Counted from the stretch's first letter, positions 10,352-21,019 are shown. The stretch: DNA of 35,246 nt from Candidatus Omnitrophota bacterium (GCA_013286575.1 JABDFL010000010.1:1-35246), one strand, 5' to 3'. The notes: generated from the letters alone by a model not told the origin. A program made the numbers and translations.

Positions 10352-10720
10352 ATGCGTATTGAAAAAGTCAATTCATCTATTAAACGGGAACTTGCTAATA
10401 TCATTTTGTTGGGTGAAGTGCGCGACCCGAGGATTTCTTTTGTGACCATTCTCAATGTGGACGTCAGCAAAGATCTGCAGCATGCCAGGGTCAAGTTTAG
10501 CGTACTTGCCGATACCCCTGAGAAGATCAATGCGGCGAAAGCGGGCTTTGAGAGCTGCCGCGGGTATATCCGCAAGCTGATCAGCCAGCGGGTGCCCTTG
10601 CGTTATACGCCGGAATTCCAGTTTATTTATGACAAAGGCATCAAACATGCGGCTGATGTTGATAAGGTCTTGGAAGAGATCAAACAATTAAAAACAGCCC
10701 AGGAAAGCCAACAACAATGA
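10352..10720 (+). CDS. rbfA: Ribosome-binding factor A
   Basis: RIEKVNSSIKRELANIILLGEVRDPRISFVTILNVDVSKDLQHARVKFSVL...R..ISQRVPLRYTPEFQFIYDKGI. Confidence 0.93.
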   Translation: MRIEKVNSSIKRELANIILLGEVRDPRISFVTILNVDVSKDLQHARVKFSVLADTPEKINAAKAGFESCRGYIRKLISQRVPLRYTPEFQFIYDKGIKHAADVDKVLEEIKQLKTAQESQQQ

Positions 10721-11679
10721 ACTCCTTTAAAACTGTTTTAAATACCATCCGCCGCCACCGCAAATTCCTGGTGACTTCCCACCATAATCCTGACGCGGAC
10801 GCGATATCCTCGGTGTTGGCGATGGCGATGTTTTTAAAAAGCCTGGGCAAGCAAGCCTATGTGCTTAATGAAGATGCCTGCCCGCAATGGCTTAAATTCC
10901 TGCCCGGGACCTCCCGGCTTAAAAAAGCCGGTGATGTAAAAAAATTGGACTATGACGCTGCCATTGTGCTGGACAGCGGTGACCTGGAGAGGGTAGGCGG
11001 CGTTAATAAATTTATCCAAAAGGGCAAGCCGCTGGTCAATATAGACCATCATGTGACCAATAAGGGTTTTGGCAGTGTCAATGTGGTCCGGTCCAAAGCG
11101 TCTTCCACCTGCGAGATGATATTTGATATGTTCCAAGAGGCCCGCCATCCGCTTAATAAGAATTTGGCCGTCCTTCTTTATGCCGGCATCATGACGGACA
11201 CGGGATCGTTCCGTTTTGAAAACACCTCCGCGCACACTCACGCCGTCGCTGAACAATTGATGGCTTTCAAATTCTCAGCGGCCCGCATGTATGACCGCCT
11301 TTATGTCGGGATACCGGTGGCGGACATGAAGATGTTTACGGACCTCATTCACGGCGCTAAATTACTCGACGGCAACAGGGTCTTTTGTGTGTCGTTGTCC
11401 AAGAAGGCGGCAGAGGGTTTCTCCAAGAGTTTTGACTTAAAAGAAAAATTATTCACCTTTTTGCGTTCGGTGGACGGCATTGAGGTGGTGGTGATTTTAA
11501 CTGAATTGAAGCCCAAGGAAGTGCGGGTCAATTTGCGCAGCCAGAATGATTTTGATGTGGCTGTTTTAGCCCAGCAATTCAACGGCGGGGGGCATAAAAA
11601 AGCCGCCGGCGGCAAGATCTATGACTCTCTTTCAAACGCGCAAAAAATAATTTGTTCCGCCATCCATAAAAAATTATGA
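10717..11679 (+). CDS. nrnA: DHH/DHHA1 phosphoesterase (NrnA-like oligoribonuclease/pAp phosphatase)
   Basis: TSHHNPDADAISSVLAM, VNIDHHVTNKGFG, DTGSFRFENTS, FNGGGHKKAAGG. Confidence 0.9.
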   Translation: MNSFKTVLNTIRRHRKFLVTSHHNPDADAISSVLAMAMFLKSLGKQAYVLNEDACPQWLKFLPGTSRLKKAGDVKKLDYDAAIVLDSGDLERVGGVNKFIQKGKPLVNIDHHVTNKGFGSVNVVRSKASSTCEMIFDMFQEARHPLNKNLAVLLYAGIMTDTGSFRFENTSAHTHAVAEQLMAFKFSAARMYDRLYVGIPVADMKMFTDLIHGAKLLDGNRVFCVSLSKKAAEGFSKSFDLKEKLFTFLRSVDGIEVVVILTELKPKEVRVNLRSQNDFDVAVLAQQFNGGGHKKAAGGKIYDSLSNAQKIICSAIHKKL

Positions 11680-12368
11680 AACTCCAAGCCGCTGTCCAAA
11701 ATTCTTTTCAGGGCATAGTGCTGGTCAATAAGCCCGCAGGCATCACTTCTCACGACGTGGTGGGCTTTGTCCGGCGCACGTTTAAAATGCGCCGCGTGGG
11801 GCATGCGGGCACGCTTGATCCGATGGCGACCGGCGTATTGGTCATTTTGCTGGGGAGTTCAACCAAGCTTTTTGATAAATTTGTGGCCTTTGATAAGACG
11901 TACCGGGCGACTTTGCGGCTGGGCCTTAAAACCACCACCGCGGACATCATGGGGCAGACCCTGCTGGAAAGGCCTTATGACGGTATTGATGAAGATGCGG
12001 TCAAAAAAGTCTTTGTGCAATTTACCGGCGAGATCGAACAAAAGCCTCCGATGGTTTCTGCGGTCAAGCATCAGGGAGAACGTTTGTACAAGATCGCCCG
12101 CCAGGGGATAGAGGTCGAACGCATTGCCCGCCGTGTCCGTATCGATGAGTTAAGGATCCTGCAATGCCGTCTGCCGGATGTGGAATTCCTGATGAGCTGC
12201 TCTAAAGGCACCTATGTGCGTCAATTGGCTGAGGATGTCGGCGAGATTTTAGGCTGCGGGGCGTGTATTTCCCAAATCGAGCGCACCAAGGTGGGGCCTT
12301 TTGACATCAAGGACGCCGTGACACTGGAAAATTTGAATGAAGGTCATATCCTTAAATGGCAGTTCTAA
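11676..12368 (+). CDS. truB: tRNA pseudouridine(55) synthase
   Basis: GIVLVNKPAGITSHDVVGFVRR...KRRVGHAGTLDPMATGVLVI...KPPMVSAVKHQGERLYKIARQG. Confidence 0.95.
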   Translation: MKLQAAVQNSFQGIVLVNKPAGITSHDVVGFVRRTFKMRRVGHAGTLDPMATGVLVILLGSSTKLFDKFVAFDKTYRATLRLGLKTTTADIMGQTLLERPYDGIDEDAVKKVFVQFTGEIEQKPPMVSAVKHQGERLYKIARQGIEVERIARRVRIDELRILQCRLPDVEFLMSCSKGTYVRQLAEDVGEILGCGACISQIERTKVGPFDIKDAVTLENLNEGHILKWQF

Positions 12369-13266
12369 GCTGCGATTGAAAAAAACCTGCGCTGCTATCG
12401 GTATTTTCGACGGGGTGCATCGCGGGCATCAGTATCTGATCAAAAAGATGACGGCATGCGCCCGGCGGCTTGGCGCCCAGCCCATTGTCATTACTTTTTT
12501 CCCTCACCCGGCCCATGTGCTTCGGCCTGATTTGAAATTGGGGTACTTAACTTCGCTTGATGAGCGTTTCCGTTTGCTTGGTGATTTGGGTGTCACGGCC
12601 TGCCTGGTCATTCCTTTTAACCGGACCTTTGCCAAAATCGAGCCTCAGAAATTTATTAAAGATATTTTGGTCAAAAAATCAGGGGTCAAGGCTGTATTTG
12701 TCGGTGAGGATTTCCGCTTCGGCAAGGACAGGAGCGGGGACATCGCTTTATTTGAAAAACTCGCTTTAGAATGCGGCTATGAAATGCACGCTGTGCCGGG
12801 CCTCAAGCAGGGACGGACGGTTATCAGCTCGACGCGTATTCGGCAGTCGGTGGGTGAAGGTAAATTAAAGGAGGCGGGACAGCTTCTGGGCCGTGGCGTG
12901 TCCATTTCAGGACATGTTGTCAAAGGCTCAGAGCGCGGTAAGGGCCTGGGTTTCCCGACAGCCAATATTGCCTATGAGGCGGATATTCTTCCGCCGCAAG
13001 GGGTGTATATTGTCAAAATTTTGCTGGGGAAAAAGGTTTATCCAGCCGTCGCTAATATCGGTACAAGGCCTTCGTTTGAAAAACAAATTTCCAAACTGCA
13101 TCTGGAAGCCCATATTCTTGATTTTTCAAAAGATATTTATGGCAAGCGTTTAGAGGTGGTATTTTTAAAGAAAATCCGCAATGAAAAGAAGTTTTCCAGC
13201 CCGGAAGAACTTGTCCGCCAGATCCAAAGAGACGAAGCCTTTGCCCGAAAATATTTTGGCAGATAA
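12337..13266 (+). CDS. ribF: Bifunctional riboflavin kinase/FAD synthetase
   Basis: IGIFDGVHRGHQYLIKKM, VGEDFRFGKDRSGD, SSTRIRQSVGEGKL, RGKGLGFPTANI. Confidence 0.95.
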   Translation: MKVISLNGSSKLRLKKTCAAIGIFDGVHRGHQYLIKKMTACARRLGAQPIVITFFPHPAHVLRPDLKLGYLTSLDERFRLLGDLGVTACLVIPFNRTFAKIEPQKFIKDILVKKSGVKAVFVGEDFRFGKDRSGDIALFEKLALECGYEMHAVPGLKQGRTVISSTRIRQSVGEGKLKEAGQLLGRGVSISGHVVKGSERGKGLGFPTANIAYEADILPPQGVYIVKILLGKKVYPAVANIGTRPSFEKQISKLHLEAHILDFSKDIYGKRLEVVFLKKIRNEKKFSSPEELVRQIQRDEAFARKYFGR

Positions 13267-13291
13267 CGCCAAAATATGGCATACTTTCTTC

Positions 13292-16200
13292 ATGTCAGGA
13301 TCATCTAAACTCTTTAAAGACATTATAAGCTGTTGGCTTATTGTGGCGTTTTTAGGCCTTTCGGTGTATGTCCCGCAAGCCCAGGCAGAAGATTTTGCTT
13401 CTACGCTTTTGCGATCCAAGGAACAGGGAATATTGGTCCATTTAAGTCCTGCCTACATTCCTGCTCACCTGATGGGGATGAGTATTCATACGGATAATCC
13501 TTTAAAATTTGACTTTTTAATCCATAAAGGTGATGGGAGTTTAAGCGGTACCCAGAAAAAGCAGGAATACACCAGGTTGGTCAAATATTTTTTGGCTTCA
13601 TTGACCATCCCTGATAAAGACCAGTGGGTCAACCTGTCTCCCTATGAGCATAATCGCATTATAGCGGATAATTTTGGCAAGACCGAGATGGGCCATGATC
13701 TTTTAGGCCAGGATTATTTATTGAAGCAAATGACATCTTCCCTGATGTATCCCGAATCCGGTTTAGGCAAGAGTTTTTGGAACGAAGTCTATTCAAAAGC
13801 CTGGACTGAATTTCATACAACCAATATTCCGGTCAATACCTTTAATAAGGTCTGGATAGTCCCTGACCAGGCCACTGTTTATGAAAGTGGTAATACGGCC
13901 TATATCATTCAAAGCCATTTGAAGGTGATGTTGGAAGAAGATTATCTGTCTTTGTCTAAACACGTATCAACCAGTACGCACACCATTGGTTCCCAAGTTA
14001 TCCGGGAAATCATCCTTCCCGCCCTGGAAAAAGAAGTCAACGAAGGCAAAAACTTTGCCCAATTGCGCCAAATCGTCAGCGGCATGATACTCGCCACTTG
14101 GTATAAAAGAGCACTTAAAGAATCCTTGCTTGGAAAAATTTATGCCGATAAGGGCAAGGTCAAGGGGGTGGACCAGGACCCGAGGACCAATGAAGAAATT
14201 TATCAGCAGTATCTGAAGGCTTTTAAAAAAGGCGTGTATAACTACATCAAAGAGGATGAAGATAAATATACTCATCAATCAATTCCAAGGAAGTATTTCT
14301 CAGGGGGATTTAATAGGGCGGCAGTTTCCATCGTTAAGGATATACCTGACAATTTGGTGCTCACGGTCCGGGATGAGTGGGCAAATGCAGCAATGGTGAT
14401 TGATAGGGCGATGGTAAATATATTGCCTTCAGCACAAGCGGCGAATGCGGCGGTGGCTTCCCGTAGAGCCATGGGACAAAGGTTGAAAGGAATAATGGCT
14501 TGGGTTTCATCTAATGTAAAATCCACCAGACGGTTGCCAGGCACAAACATAGTTGCTTTTGATTATAAAAAAGAAGGGCTGCGCCGTTTGGCTCAAGTAA
14601 CTATAGAAAATATAAATGCAAAGGAACAATCCCAGCCCAAGAATGTAAGGAATTATCTGATTGAAACAGTATTTAATAGTTATGTAGATCGGATAACAAC
14701 AGAGGATGCTCCTGCTTTTGCCCAGGTGTTAAATGAAGAATGGAGAGCCTCTGGTTTTAATGAAAGGTACGGGCCGCTTTTTGATTGGATCGTTCTTAGC
14801 ATGGGCGCTCAGGGAGGGTCTGTCAGCAGGGTTAAATATACTTATCAATGGATCTATCGCTTTTTAGAAGGCGGGAGTCCTTTAGAAAGGGCGTTTGGGT
14901 TATGGTTACTGGTAGTTGGGAATGTGTCCCATTTGCGGGAGCAAGGCCTGCACCCGGAATCTGATAAAAAAGGCGGCAGATTAATATATGCGGATAATAA
15001 TTTGATCATTGGTGATGGTTTAAATCCCGGAATTTTACGGGAATATATTCAATCAATATTGCGGCTAAATGAAATGGGGGAGCTTACTGAAGTATTGTCG
15101 GGGCCTGACGGAAATCCTAATACATTGGGGTTGACTCCAAAAGATTTTTTATTGTGGGGACTGGTTTTAGCTGCAGACCCCTCTATCCATGCGCCGTTTG
15201 AATATTTTAGTGACGCTAAATTGCATACATTGCAGGATATATTTGGGAAAGATATGACTTTTGATAAAGTTATGGTCAAAAGTTTGGAAAAAGCTTTCAG
15301 TCATATACCTAAAAATAGTTTAAAAGAGATACAGCCTTTACTGATGGAAGCATTTTCTGTAACAGATGAACAATGGGCAGTCAAAGGCTTCAAGTCTCCT
15401 TATTTTTACGGGTCTATTGATTTTATAAATAATTTGGTGAGATCTGATGATTTTCAAAATGATGTTTTTTGGCAAACTTATCCGTTAATGGATAGATTTA
15501 AAATGTTTCCGTTTTTGAGGAAATATTTACCCGCTTATAAAGTAGTCAGGGGTTTGATCGAGGCAAGGGATATTTTTGAAATAGACCACGACCAGAGCAT
15601 ATATAGAAACCTGGCCGTAAAACAAAATCCTGACGGGCTTAGAAAATTCTATGCGCAGACCTTCACGTCACGGCCTTTGGCGGTGCTTTTGCCGGATGTT
15701 GCCGCTGTATTTGATAAAGAAAAACAAGACGCGGCGATGCAAACGGATTCAACAGGCTCAAATGCGCCGAGTGGGCCTTATCGTGAACTTGACGGAGGAA
15801 GCAGGTTAATAAAAATTACTCCCAATGTGAATGCGTTCATTAACCGTATTAAAGCTAAAAAAGAAGGTGAGCGCCTTCAGGGCGCATTTAGAATTACATT
15901 TTCTTTAGAGGATCTCGGCATTATCGAGAGCTTCCCGATAGCAGGCATGTTGAATTATCATTATCAAAAATATGTGAATAACGTCCCTCAAGATGGCTAC
16001 GTAGACGTGTATGTTACGGATGCCTTATATAGAAAGAGTGTTCCAAGGATTGACTTTAAGATAAGGAAAGGCATTTCCAGCATACTGGTTTCAATCAATC
16101 CTTCCTATATCATAAGAATCGAAAAGGTTGATACAGTGCCTGAAGCGGTTTTTAAAAGCACGATGGTGGCTGAAATCCTCCAGACCAGCCAGGATTTGCC

Positions 16201-19200
16201 CAGCAAAGAGGCAATTATGGCTACGTTAAAAAACGTCAGCCTCGAAGAGTTTATTAGAAACATCGGTGAATGGTTAAACAAAAAACCTTTAATTACAAAA
16301 TTAATAGTACAGGCGCTATTAAAACAACGCCCCGGCATAATAAATTTCTTTCGCCCCATTGATCCTTATTTTAAGGAAGCCTTAGGCCTTAGATTTGACG
16401 CGGCGATGAGTGGTCCGTCAAGATTAGCGGAAAGATTTTCTGAGATTATAAATCAATTGAGCCGTTCATTCTATCCGAGGGACGCAAGAAAAAGCGGGTT
16501 ATTCAGGGAAAGCTTTAGGGGATTTCTTGACGAAATAGACCGGGGCCTTCCTTCCGTTGTTGCAAGGTCAATCAACAGGCGCTCTCTGGTGAGTATCGCA
16601 TTCGAATTCCACGCCCTTTTTCAGACTCAATTTTTATTGGATTATCTTCCTGATGCAATGGAAGTTTTGAAAGCTACCGCCCGAAGGAGTGCCAGTAAAT
16701 TTTCAGGAAATAAAATTTTACTTATGTACCAATTGGAATGGGACCTTGTTGCTGCCCATTACCTGAAGTTGGTAGGTAAAAAATTAGTTGAACGTAATGG
16801 TTTGGGCAGCTTTGTGCGGGTGAATAAATTAAGTAAAGGGGAAACCGCAATTGTCGATCTGATCCATACCATTTGGGTCCAATCAATGGGGGCAAAATAT
16901 GCAGCTACTAAAGGCGTGCTTTCAGGTTATTACCATGATCCCGGCCCTATGGGTTTGGATACTTGGGAACAAGTAGCGGAGTTATTAAAGTACATTAATG
17001 GAATTTGTGACCAAGAAGAAGTTATGTCTTTTTTATCTTCATTAGATGAGCTTTCCAGCGCCAAAGAAATGGACAGGCCCAGGCATTTGGAAATCGTTGT
17101 TCCAACAATCCTAATGACGGTAATCCCGCTTTTGCTCGGGAAAAGAAAAAATAGCATTCTTAAACCTCAAACAGATCAATTTGATCATTTAAGAGCCAGG
17201 CTTAACCGGCTTGTTAACAGGATGAACCGTTTGATTATAACAAAGCCCAACGGAAACAGAGATCCCGATTTGGTAAGAGAGTATGAAAGGCAAGTAAACG
17301 GTATTTTGGAAGAATTCTTTGTAGAAAGGCATTATTTGTCATTTAGTCAATACAGTTCCAATATGCTTTGGGGATTGAGGGAAGATCTCCGGACGGCACA
17401 AATTATTTTGGAAGTGCCGGATTTTTATGAATCAAATGGGAATGACATTAATGAGGTAATCAATTATATATTATGGATTGAAAAAACCCAAAATCGGGAT
17501 TTCTCTATGACGGCAGAGGAAGGTCAAGCTCAGATAAATAAGGACGCGGCGATGAATGTTGAGAACATAACATTAACAGATGATTTGAGGTCCAAGTTAG
17601 CTGCCACGGTCAACTCGCTATTTAAGGATGGGCGGACCAGAAAATCATTGAGGACGCTGGGTTTAAAAACGCTTTTGGATATCGTCATTGAAGAGGAAGG
17701 ATTTTTCCCTGATGAAATCAGGCAGGGTGTAAAAGCTATCGTAGATAAGCCTCCTTTTTCTTTCCACGCTGCCAGATCACAAAATAATAATATAGAAGCT
17801 TCAACGTCAGTCTGGAGTTTTTTGATGATCGTCAGGCAAGACTTGATCAAAGGTGCAGAATTAGGGGGCGCAGAAGCTCAAGATTTTGCGGAAGATAAAA
17901 AAGGGATCCAACAAACAACAAGGTCAATTATCGGCAAATTGGTCTTACAGGGGATAAAAACGGTGGGAGAGTTTAAATTTAAAGACAGGAACGATTTGAA
18001 AGAAGGGAAAGAGGGATTAACGGATGAGGAGACAGCTTTTTTAGCTGAACAGTTAAGAAAATATGGATTTCATCTAAAGGGAGAGGAGCCTGTCATCGAA
18101 CAGGTTGCCGTAATTCCGAGGGTTAAAAGAATAATACCTGCAGGGCCGATCAGCCTTGAATTAGAATTGGAAGCCGTAGATATGCCTGCTTCCATAAGAG
18201 GCATGATAGAAAAGATCGGGGCAGTGCCGGGAATTGAACGGGTGATCCAAGGCATGTATTCAGCGCATGCCAAGCGGGCCATTGACATATTGAAATGCGC
18301 GTCAAAATTGATCGATGAAGGCTATCTTTTAGTAGCTTTTGACTTGAATTTCGACATAGATCAAAACAATGGAAGGTTGCATATAGATATAGCGGCCAAG
18401 CACCCATCACCTATAGGAATGAAAACAAAAATAGATCTTTTCAATGTGGTCGATCCCCGGCCCAGGGTGCGTATGAACACTGAGCTTTATGAATATGGAT
18501 ATCCAGAAAAATGGGTCCAGTCAAACATACTCCAGGCACATACAGAATTACAAATGGAGAAATTCCTTAAGAAACTAAGCAGTGACGACGCTTACGGAAC
18601 ATTGCTGAACAGGCAATTAATAACACAATTAGGTGAAAACAACGGTCAAATAGTATTCGAATATTTTACGGGGTCGCCCAAAATCGGTATTTTTTATGTT
18701 GCACCGTACTCGGCGGGTTTTATTTATGTAGACGGGTTGGAGTACATTTATATCAGAAGATCAAGCGCTCCTTTGAGAGTTATGAACGCATTTTATGATG
18801 GCGATTTTCTTCCTAAGATCGTTCAGGAAGAGCTTGATCTTATGGACAATGTTTGTGCGAAGGCTTCTTTAGTAATAACTCAAAATGATAAACAAAGGCA
18901 TGTTAACGTAGGTCTTGTATATGTCCCATTATCTCTGAACACGGAAGAAACAAGTTTTGTTAAGAAACAGGCCAGGTACAGCCAAAGCAAGGCCAATGCC
19001 CAACCGACCATTGTCATTCTTGAAGATGATGCTGTTTTAGGGCAACTCCTGCAAAGAGATTGGCAAATAGAAGTTAATAATATGTTTGGAGAAGGCAAGG
19101 TGGGCGTGCAATGGGCCAAGACTGTCAAATATGCGAGGGAAATCCTTGAGTCATATCATGTTGCTTTAGTTGTTGCTGATACTGAGAATAGAGGTAGCCA

Positions 19201-20851
19201 ACAATGGATCGATTTTGTCCGGAAGAGAGCGGAAGAAGGCTTGATAAGTTCCCCTATTTTTGGTTCTAGTAAAAATAGTTTGAGATCATCAGAGTGGCCC
19301 TCAGTAAACGGTTTCGTCGGAGTGCTGGCGAAGCCATATGGTCCTGATGATATCCATGAAGCTTTGTTTAAAGTGGCTAAGAGTATTGAAAAGAGAATAG
19401 ATCTATATGAGCGATTTTTGTCTGCAGCATCTGTTGAGGCTGACAGGGCGATGAATGTTTCGGATATTTTGAACAAGCCCGGGCAGTGGCAGGACAGAGA
19501 AATCATAAGGATGAAAACAACGGCATTGCATCAATTGTCAAAAGAAGTGGATGCAAGTCGGCTATCGTTTGAGCACATACTTAAGGACAATAAATCTGTA
19601 CGACCCGAAGAAAGGGAGGTTTTTGAAGAAAATATTAAACGGCTAAAAAGCGGACTTAATAGGATTCGCACGCAAATCCTTGCCAGGGCGTTGTTAGAAG
19701 CGGTGGTTGAAAGAAGCGCTTTTGAAGCTGTGCCGCAATTCCGGGACGGCGGGGCCATATTTGACAAATTGGTCGAACGCGGCTATTTGAAAACCCGGTT
19801 TAAGGGAAAAAGCATCGCTGAGGCTAAACTATATGGTGTGCCCAGCGTTGATGATATTTTGAATATTTCTGAAGGAAGCATTTCTTATGAGGATGCTGAG
19901 AGGGCTGTCGGGATATTGCAGGAATCTTTGGGAGACCAGCCTTGGCGGAGTTTTGGAATGTTAATCAGTGATTATACTGCGCCGAAGGGCTTCGAAAGCG
20001 CCATAGCGACAAATCAAAAGCTTGACGTGTTAAGATTTTGGGCTGAAGAATTAAAAACAAAGGTAGTCAAGTTTCGGCGGCTAAGGACGATGCTCAGTCC
20101 ATCGGATGAGGAAGTTCAGGAATTTGATATTCAGGAAGATGCGGTCGCAGATGCTTTAGCCATAATTGATAAAGTGATCAAGCAATATGGGAACGCCTTT
20201 GCCAATGCCCGGATCATAGAAGTATCGGGAAAGGGTGAAACAAGCAAAAACAGCGGGACGAATAATGAGGATGTCGAAAAGGATGAAAAAGCTTTAATGG
20301 TTTTGAAGAATTTTTTAGACTGGCGAAAGATCGAGAAAGGGAACAAGGATTTAACGGAATTGATCGTTTTTTTAAAGCAATCAAGTCTTGGGGACCTGGA
20401 AAAGTGGAGATTTTTATTAAAACAAAAAAGATACGGCAAGGCCCCTGAAATGGGCCTGGTCTCTTTTCGCGTCTATCAAATGTTTATGCGGGAAAACCTT
20501 TTGGGCGCTGTCACCAATGAGCTTGTTGAACGAAGAATTGAATTTAGAATCCAGGCATTCAATGAGACCAGGCAGAAGGCTGCTGCAGCCGCAGCGATAG
20601 AAGATGCTGCAATGAGCAGTGATGAAAACCCCGGTGGTATTGATTTAAACTCCGCGAATTTGAATTTGGAAATTAAGCGTGATGGCCGTGGGGTGCCTTT
20701 GCCGTTGGCCGATCAGGACATGGCGCAATTAAGCCGCATCCAGGGCTTTGAGCCGGAAATTATTGATATTAGACCGGCCGCTGATTTGCCTATCTTAAGG
20801 GAGCTGCAGCAAAAATTGCAATCCGCTTCTGTTGTTTCCATCGGAAAGTAA
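13292..20851 (+). CDS. Giant (about 2519 aa) secreted multidomain protein with Omnitrophota-type N-terminal module, repeated DxAM seams, receiver-like domain and C-terminal GGIDL module
   Basis: ORF open 13181-20851. Best start is ATG 13292, giving signal peptide MSGSSKLFKDIISCWLIVAFLGLSVYVPQAQA-ED. Shares N- and C-terminal modules with the 1-4442 gene. Confidence 0.88.
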   Translation: MSGSSKLFKDIISCWLIVAFLGLSVYVPQAQAEDFASTLLRSKEQGILVHLSPAYIPAHLMGMSIHTDNPLKFDFLIHKGDGSLSGTQKKQEYTRLVKYFLASLTIPDKDQWVNLSPYEHNRIIADNFGKTEMGHDLLGQDYLLKQMTSSLMYPESGLGKSFWNEVYSKAWTEFHTTNIPVNTFNKVWIVPDQATVYESGNTAYIIQSHLKVMLEEDYLSLSKHVSTSTHTIGSQVIREIILPALEKEVNEGKNFAQLRQIVSGMILATWYKRALKESLLGKIYADKGKVKGVDQDPRTNEEIYQQYLKAFKKGVYNYIKEDEDKYTHQSIPRKYFSGGFNRAAVSIVKDIPDNLVLTVRDEWANAAMVIDRAMVNILPSAQAANAAVASRRAMGQRLKGIMAWVSSNVKSTRRLPGTNIVAFDYKKEGLRRLAQVTIENINAKEQSQPKNVRNYLIETVFNSYVDRITTEDAPAFAQVLNEEWRASGFNERYGPLFDWIVLSMGAQGGSVSRVKYTYQWIYRFLEGGSPLERAFGLWLLVVGNVSHLREQGLHPESDKKGGRLIYADNNLIIGDGLNPGILREYIQSILRLNEMGELTEVLSGPDGNPNTLGLTPKDFLLWGLVLAADPSIHAPFEYFSDAKLHTLQDIFGKDMTFDKVMVKSLEKAFSHIPKNSLKEIQPLLMEAFSVTDEQWAVKGFKSPYFYGSIDFINNLVRSDDFQNDVFWQTYPLMDRFKMFPFLRKYLPAYKVVRGLIEARDIFEIDHDQSIYRNLAVKQNPDGLRKFYAQTFTSRPLAVLLPDVAAVFDKEKQDAAMQTDSTGSNAPSGPYRELDGGSRLIKITPNVNAFINRIKAKKEGERLQGAFRITFSLEDLGIIESFPIAGMLNYHYQKYVNNVPQDGYVDVYVTDALYRKSVPRIDFKIRKGISSILVSINPSYIIRIEKVDTVPEAVFKSTMVAEILQTSQDLPSKEAIMATLKNVSLEEFIRNIGEWLNKKPLITKLIVQALLKQRPGIINFFRPIDPYFKEALGLRFDAAMSGPSRLAERFSEIINQLSRSFYPRDARKSGLFRESFRGFLDEIDRGLPSVVARSINRRSLVSIAFEFHALFQTQFLLDYLPDAMEVLKATARRSASKFSGNKILLMYQLEWDLVAAHYLKLVGKKLVERNGLGSFVRVNKLSKGETAIVDLIHTIWVQSMGAKYAATKGVLSGYYHDPGPMGLDTWEQVAELLKYINGICDQEEVMSFLSSLDELSSAKEMDRPRHLEIVVPTILMTVIPLLLGKRKNSILKPQTDQFDHLRARLNRLVNRMNRLIITKPNGNRDPDLVREYERQVNGILEEFFVERHYLSFSQYSSNMLWGLREDLRTAQIILEVPDFYESNGNDINEVINYILWIEKTQNRDFSMTAEEGQAQINKDAAMNVENITLTDDLRSKLAATVNSLFKDGRTRKSLRTLGLKTLLDIVIEEEGFFPDEIRQGVKAIVDKPPFSFHAARSQNNNIEASTSVWSFLMIVRQDLIKGAELGGAEAQDFAEDKKGIQQTTRSIIGKLVLQGIKTVGEFKFKDRNDLKEGKEGLTDEETAFLAEQLRKYGFHLKGEEPVIEQVAVIPRVKRIIPAGPISLELELEAVDMPASIRGMIEKIGAVPGIERVIQGMYSAHAKRAIDILKCASKLIDEGYLLVAFDLNFDIDQNNGRLHIDIAAKHPSPIGMKTKIDLFNVVDPRPRVRMNTELYEYGYPEKWVQSNILQAHTELQMEKFLKKLSSDDAYGTLLNRQLITQLGENNGQIVFEYFTGSPKIGIFYVAPYSAGFIYVDGLEYIYIRRSSAPLRVMNAFYDGDFLPKIVQEELDLMDNVCAKASLVITQNDKQRHVNVGLVYVPLSLNTEETSFVKKQARYSQSKANAQPTIVILEDDAVLGQLLQRDWQIEVNNMFGEGKVGVQWAKTVKYAREILESYHVALVVADTENRGSQQWIDFVRKRAEEGLISSPIFGSSKNSLRSSEWPSVNGFVGVLAKPYGPDDIHEALFKVAKSIEKRIDLYERFLSAASVEADRAMNVSDILNKPGQWQDREIIRMKTTALHQLSKEVDASRLSFEHILKDNKSVRPEEREVFEENIKRLKSGLNRIRTQILARALLEAVVERSAFEAVPQFRDGGAIFDKLVERGYLKTRFKGKSIAEAKLYGVPSVDDILNISEGSISYEDAERAVGILQESLGDQPWRSFGMLISDYTAPKGFESAIATNQKLDVLRFWAEELKTKVVKFRRLRTMLSPSDEEVQEFDIQEDAVADALAIIDKVIKQYGNAFANARIIEVSGKGETSKNSGTNNEDVEKDEKALMVLKNFLDWRKIEKGNKDLTELIVFLKQSSLGDLEKWRFLLKQKRYGKAPEMGLVSFRVYQMFMRENLLGAVTNELVERRIEFRIQAFNETRQKAAAAAAIEDAAMSSDENPGGIDLNSANLNLEIKRDGRGVPLPLADQDMAQLSRIQGFEPEIIDIRPAADLPILRELQQKLQSASVVSIGK
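18995..19395 (+). other. Response-regulator receiver-like domain inside the giant ORF
   Basis: TIVILEDDAVLGQLLQRDW...VALVVADTENRGSQQWIDFVRKRAEEGLISSPIFGSS...VLAKPYGPDDIHEALFKVAKSI: acidic pair EDD, candidate phospho-Asp in VVAD, conserved K in AKPY. Confidence 0.7.
20633..20851 (+). other. C-terminal GGIDL module (paralogous to 4245-4442)
   Basis: GGIDLNSANLNLEIKRDGRGVPLPLADQDMAQLSRIQGFEPEIIDIRPA. Confidence 0.75.
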
Positions 20852-20880
20852 CAAACTTTCTTTATTAAAATTCTTTTTCT

Positions 20881-20905
20881 GGATTCCCGCTTTCGCGGGA
20901 ATGAC
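20881..20905 (+). repeat. Palindromic repeat family R2
   Basis: GGATTCCCGCTTTCGCGGGAATGACA, followed by a half copy GTACGGGAATGACATA. Confidence 0.85.
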
Positions 20906-20955
20906 AGTGTTTGTAAGTACGGGAATGACATAAGACAAAGAACCTATTTTGTGTA

Positions 20956-20984
20956 TTGACAATGCTTTTGTCTGGGTCTATACT
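20956..20984 (+). promoter_or_regulatory. Sigma70-type promoter of the mraZ/dcw operon
   Basis: TTGACA (20956-20961), 17 bp, TATACT (20979-20984). Confidence 0.8.
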
Positions 20985-20993
20985 TGGTTTTAA

Positions 20994-21019
20994 GTGGAGC
21001 AAAGTGGAGGAGAGTGGAG
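20994..21019 (+). promoter_or_regulatory. MraZ-box: three GTGGAG direct repeats at exact 10 bp period
   Basis: GTGGAGCAAA GTGGAGGAGA GTGGAG at 20994, 21004 and 21014, between the promoter and the mraZ ATG. Confidence 0.8.

Noticed and set aside
10834-11256. 140 aa minus-strand ORF inside the nrnA-like gene
   Set aside because: Antisense shadow ORF in a conserved gene.
13181-13291. N-terminal extension of the giant ORF before ATG 13292
   Set aside because: Overlaps the 3' end of ribF in another frame; starting at 13292 gives a clean signal peptide.
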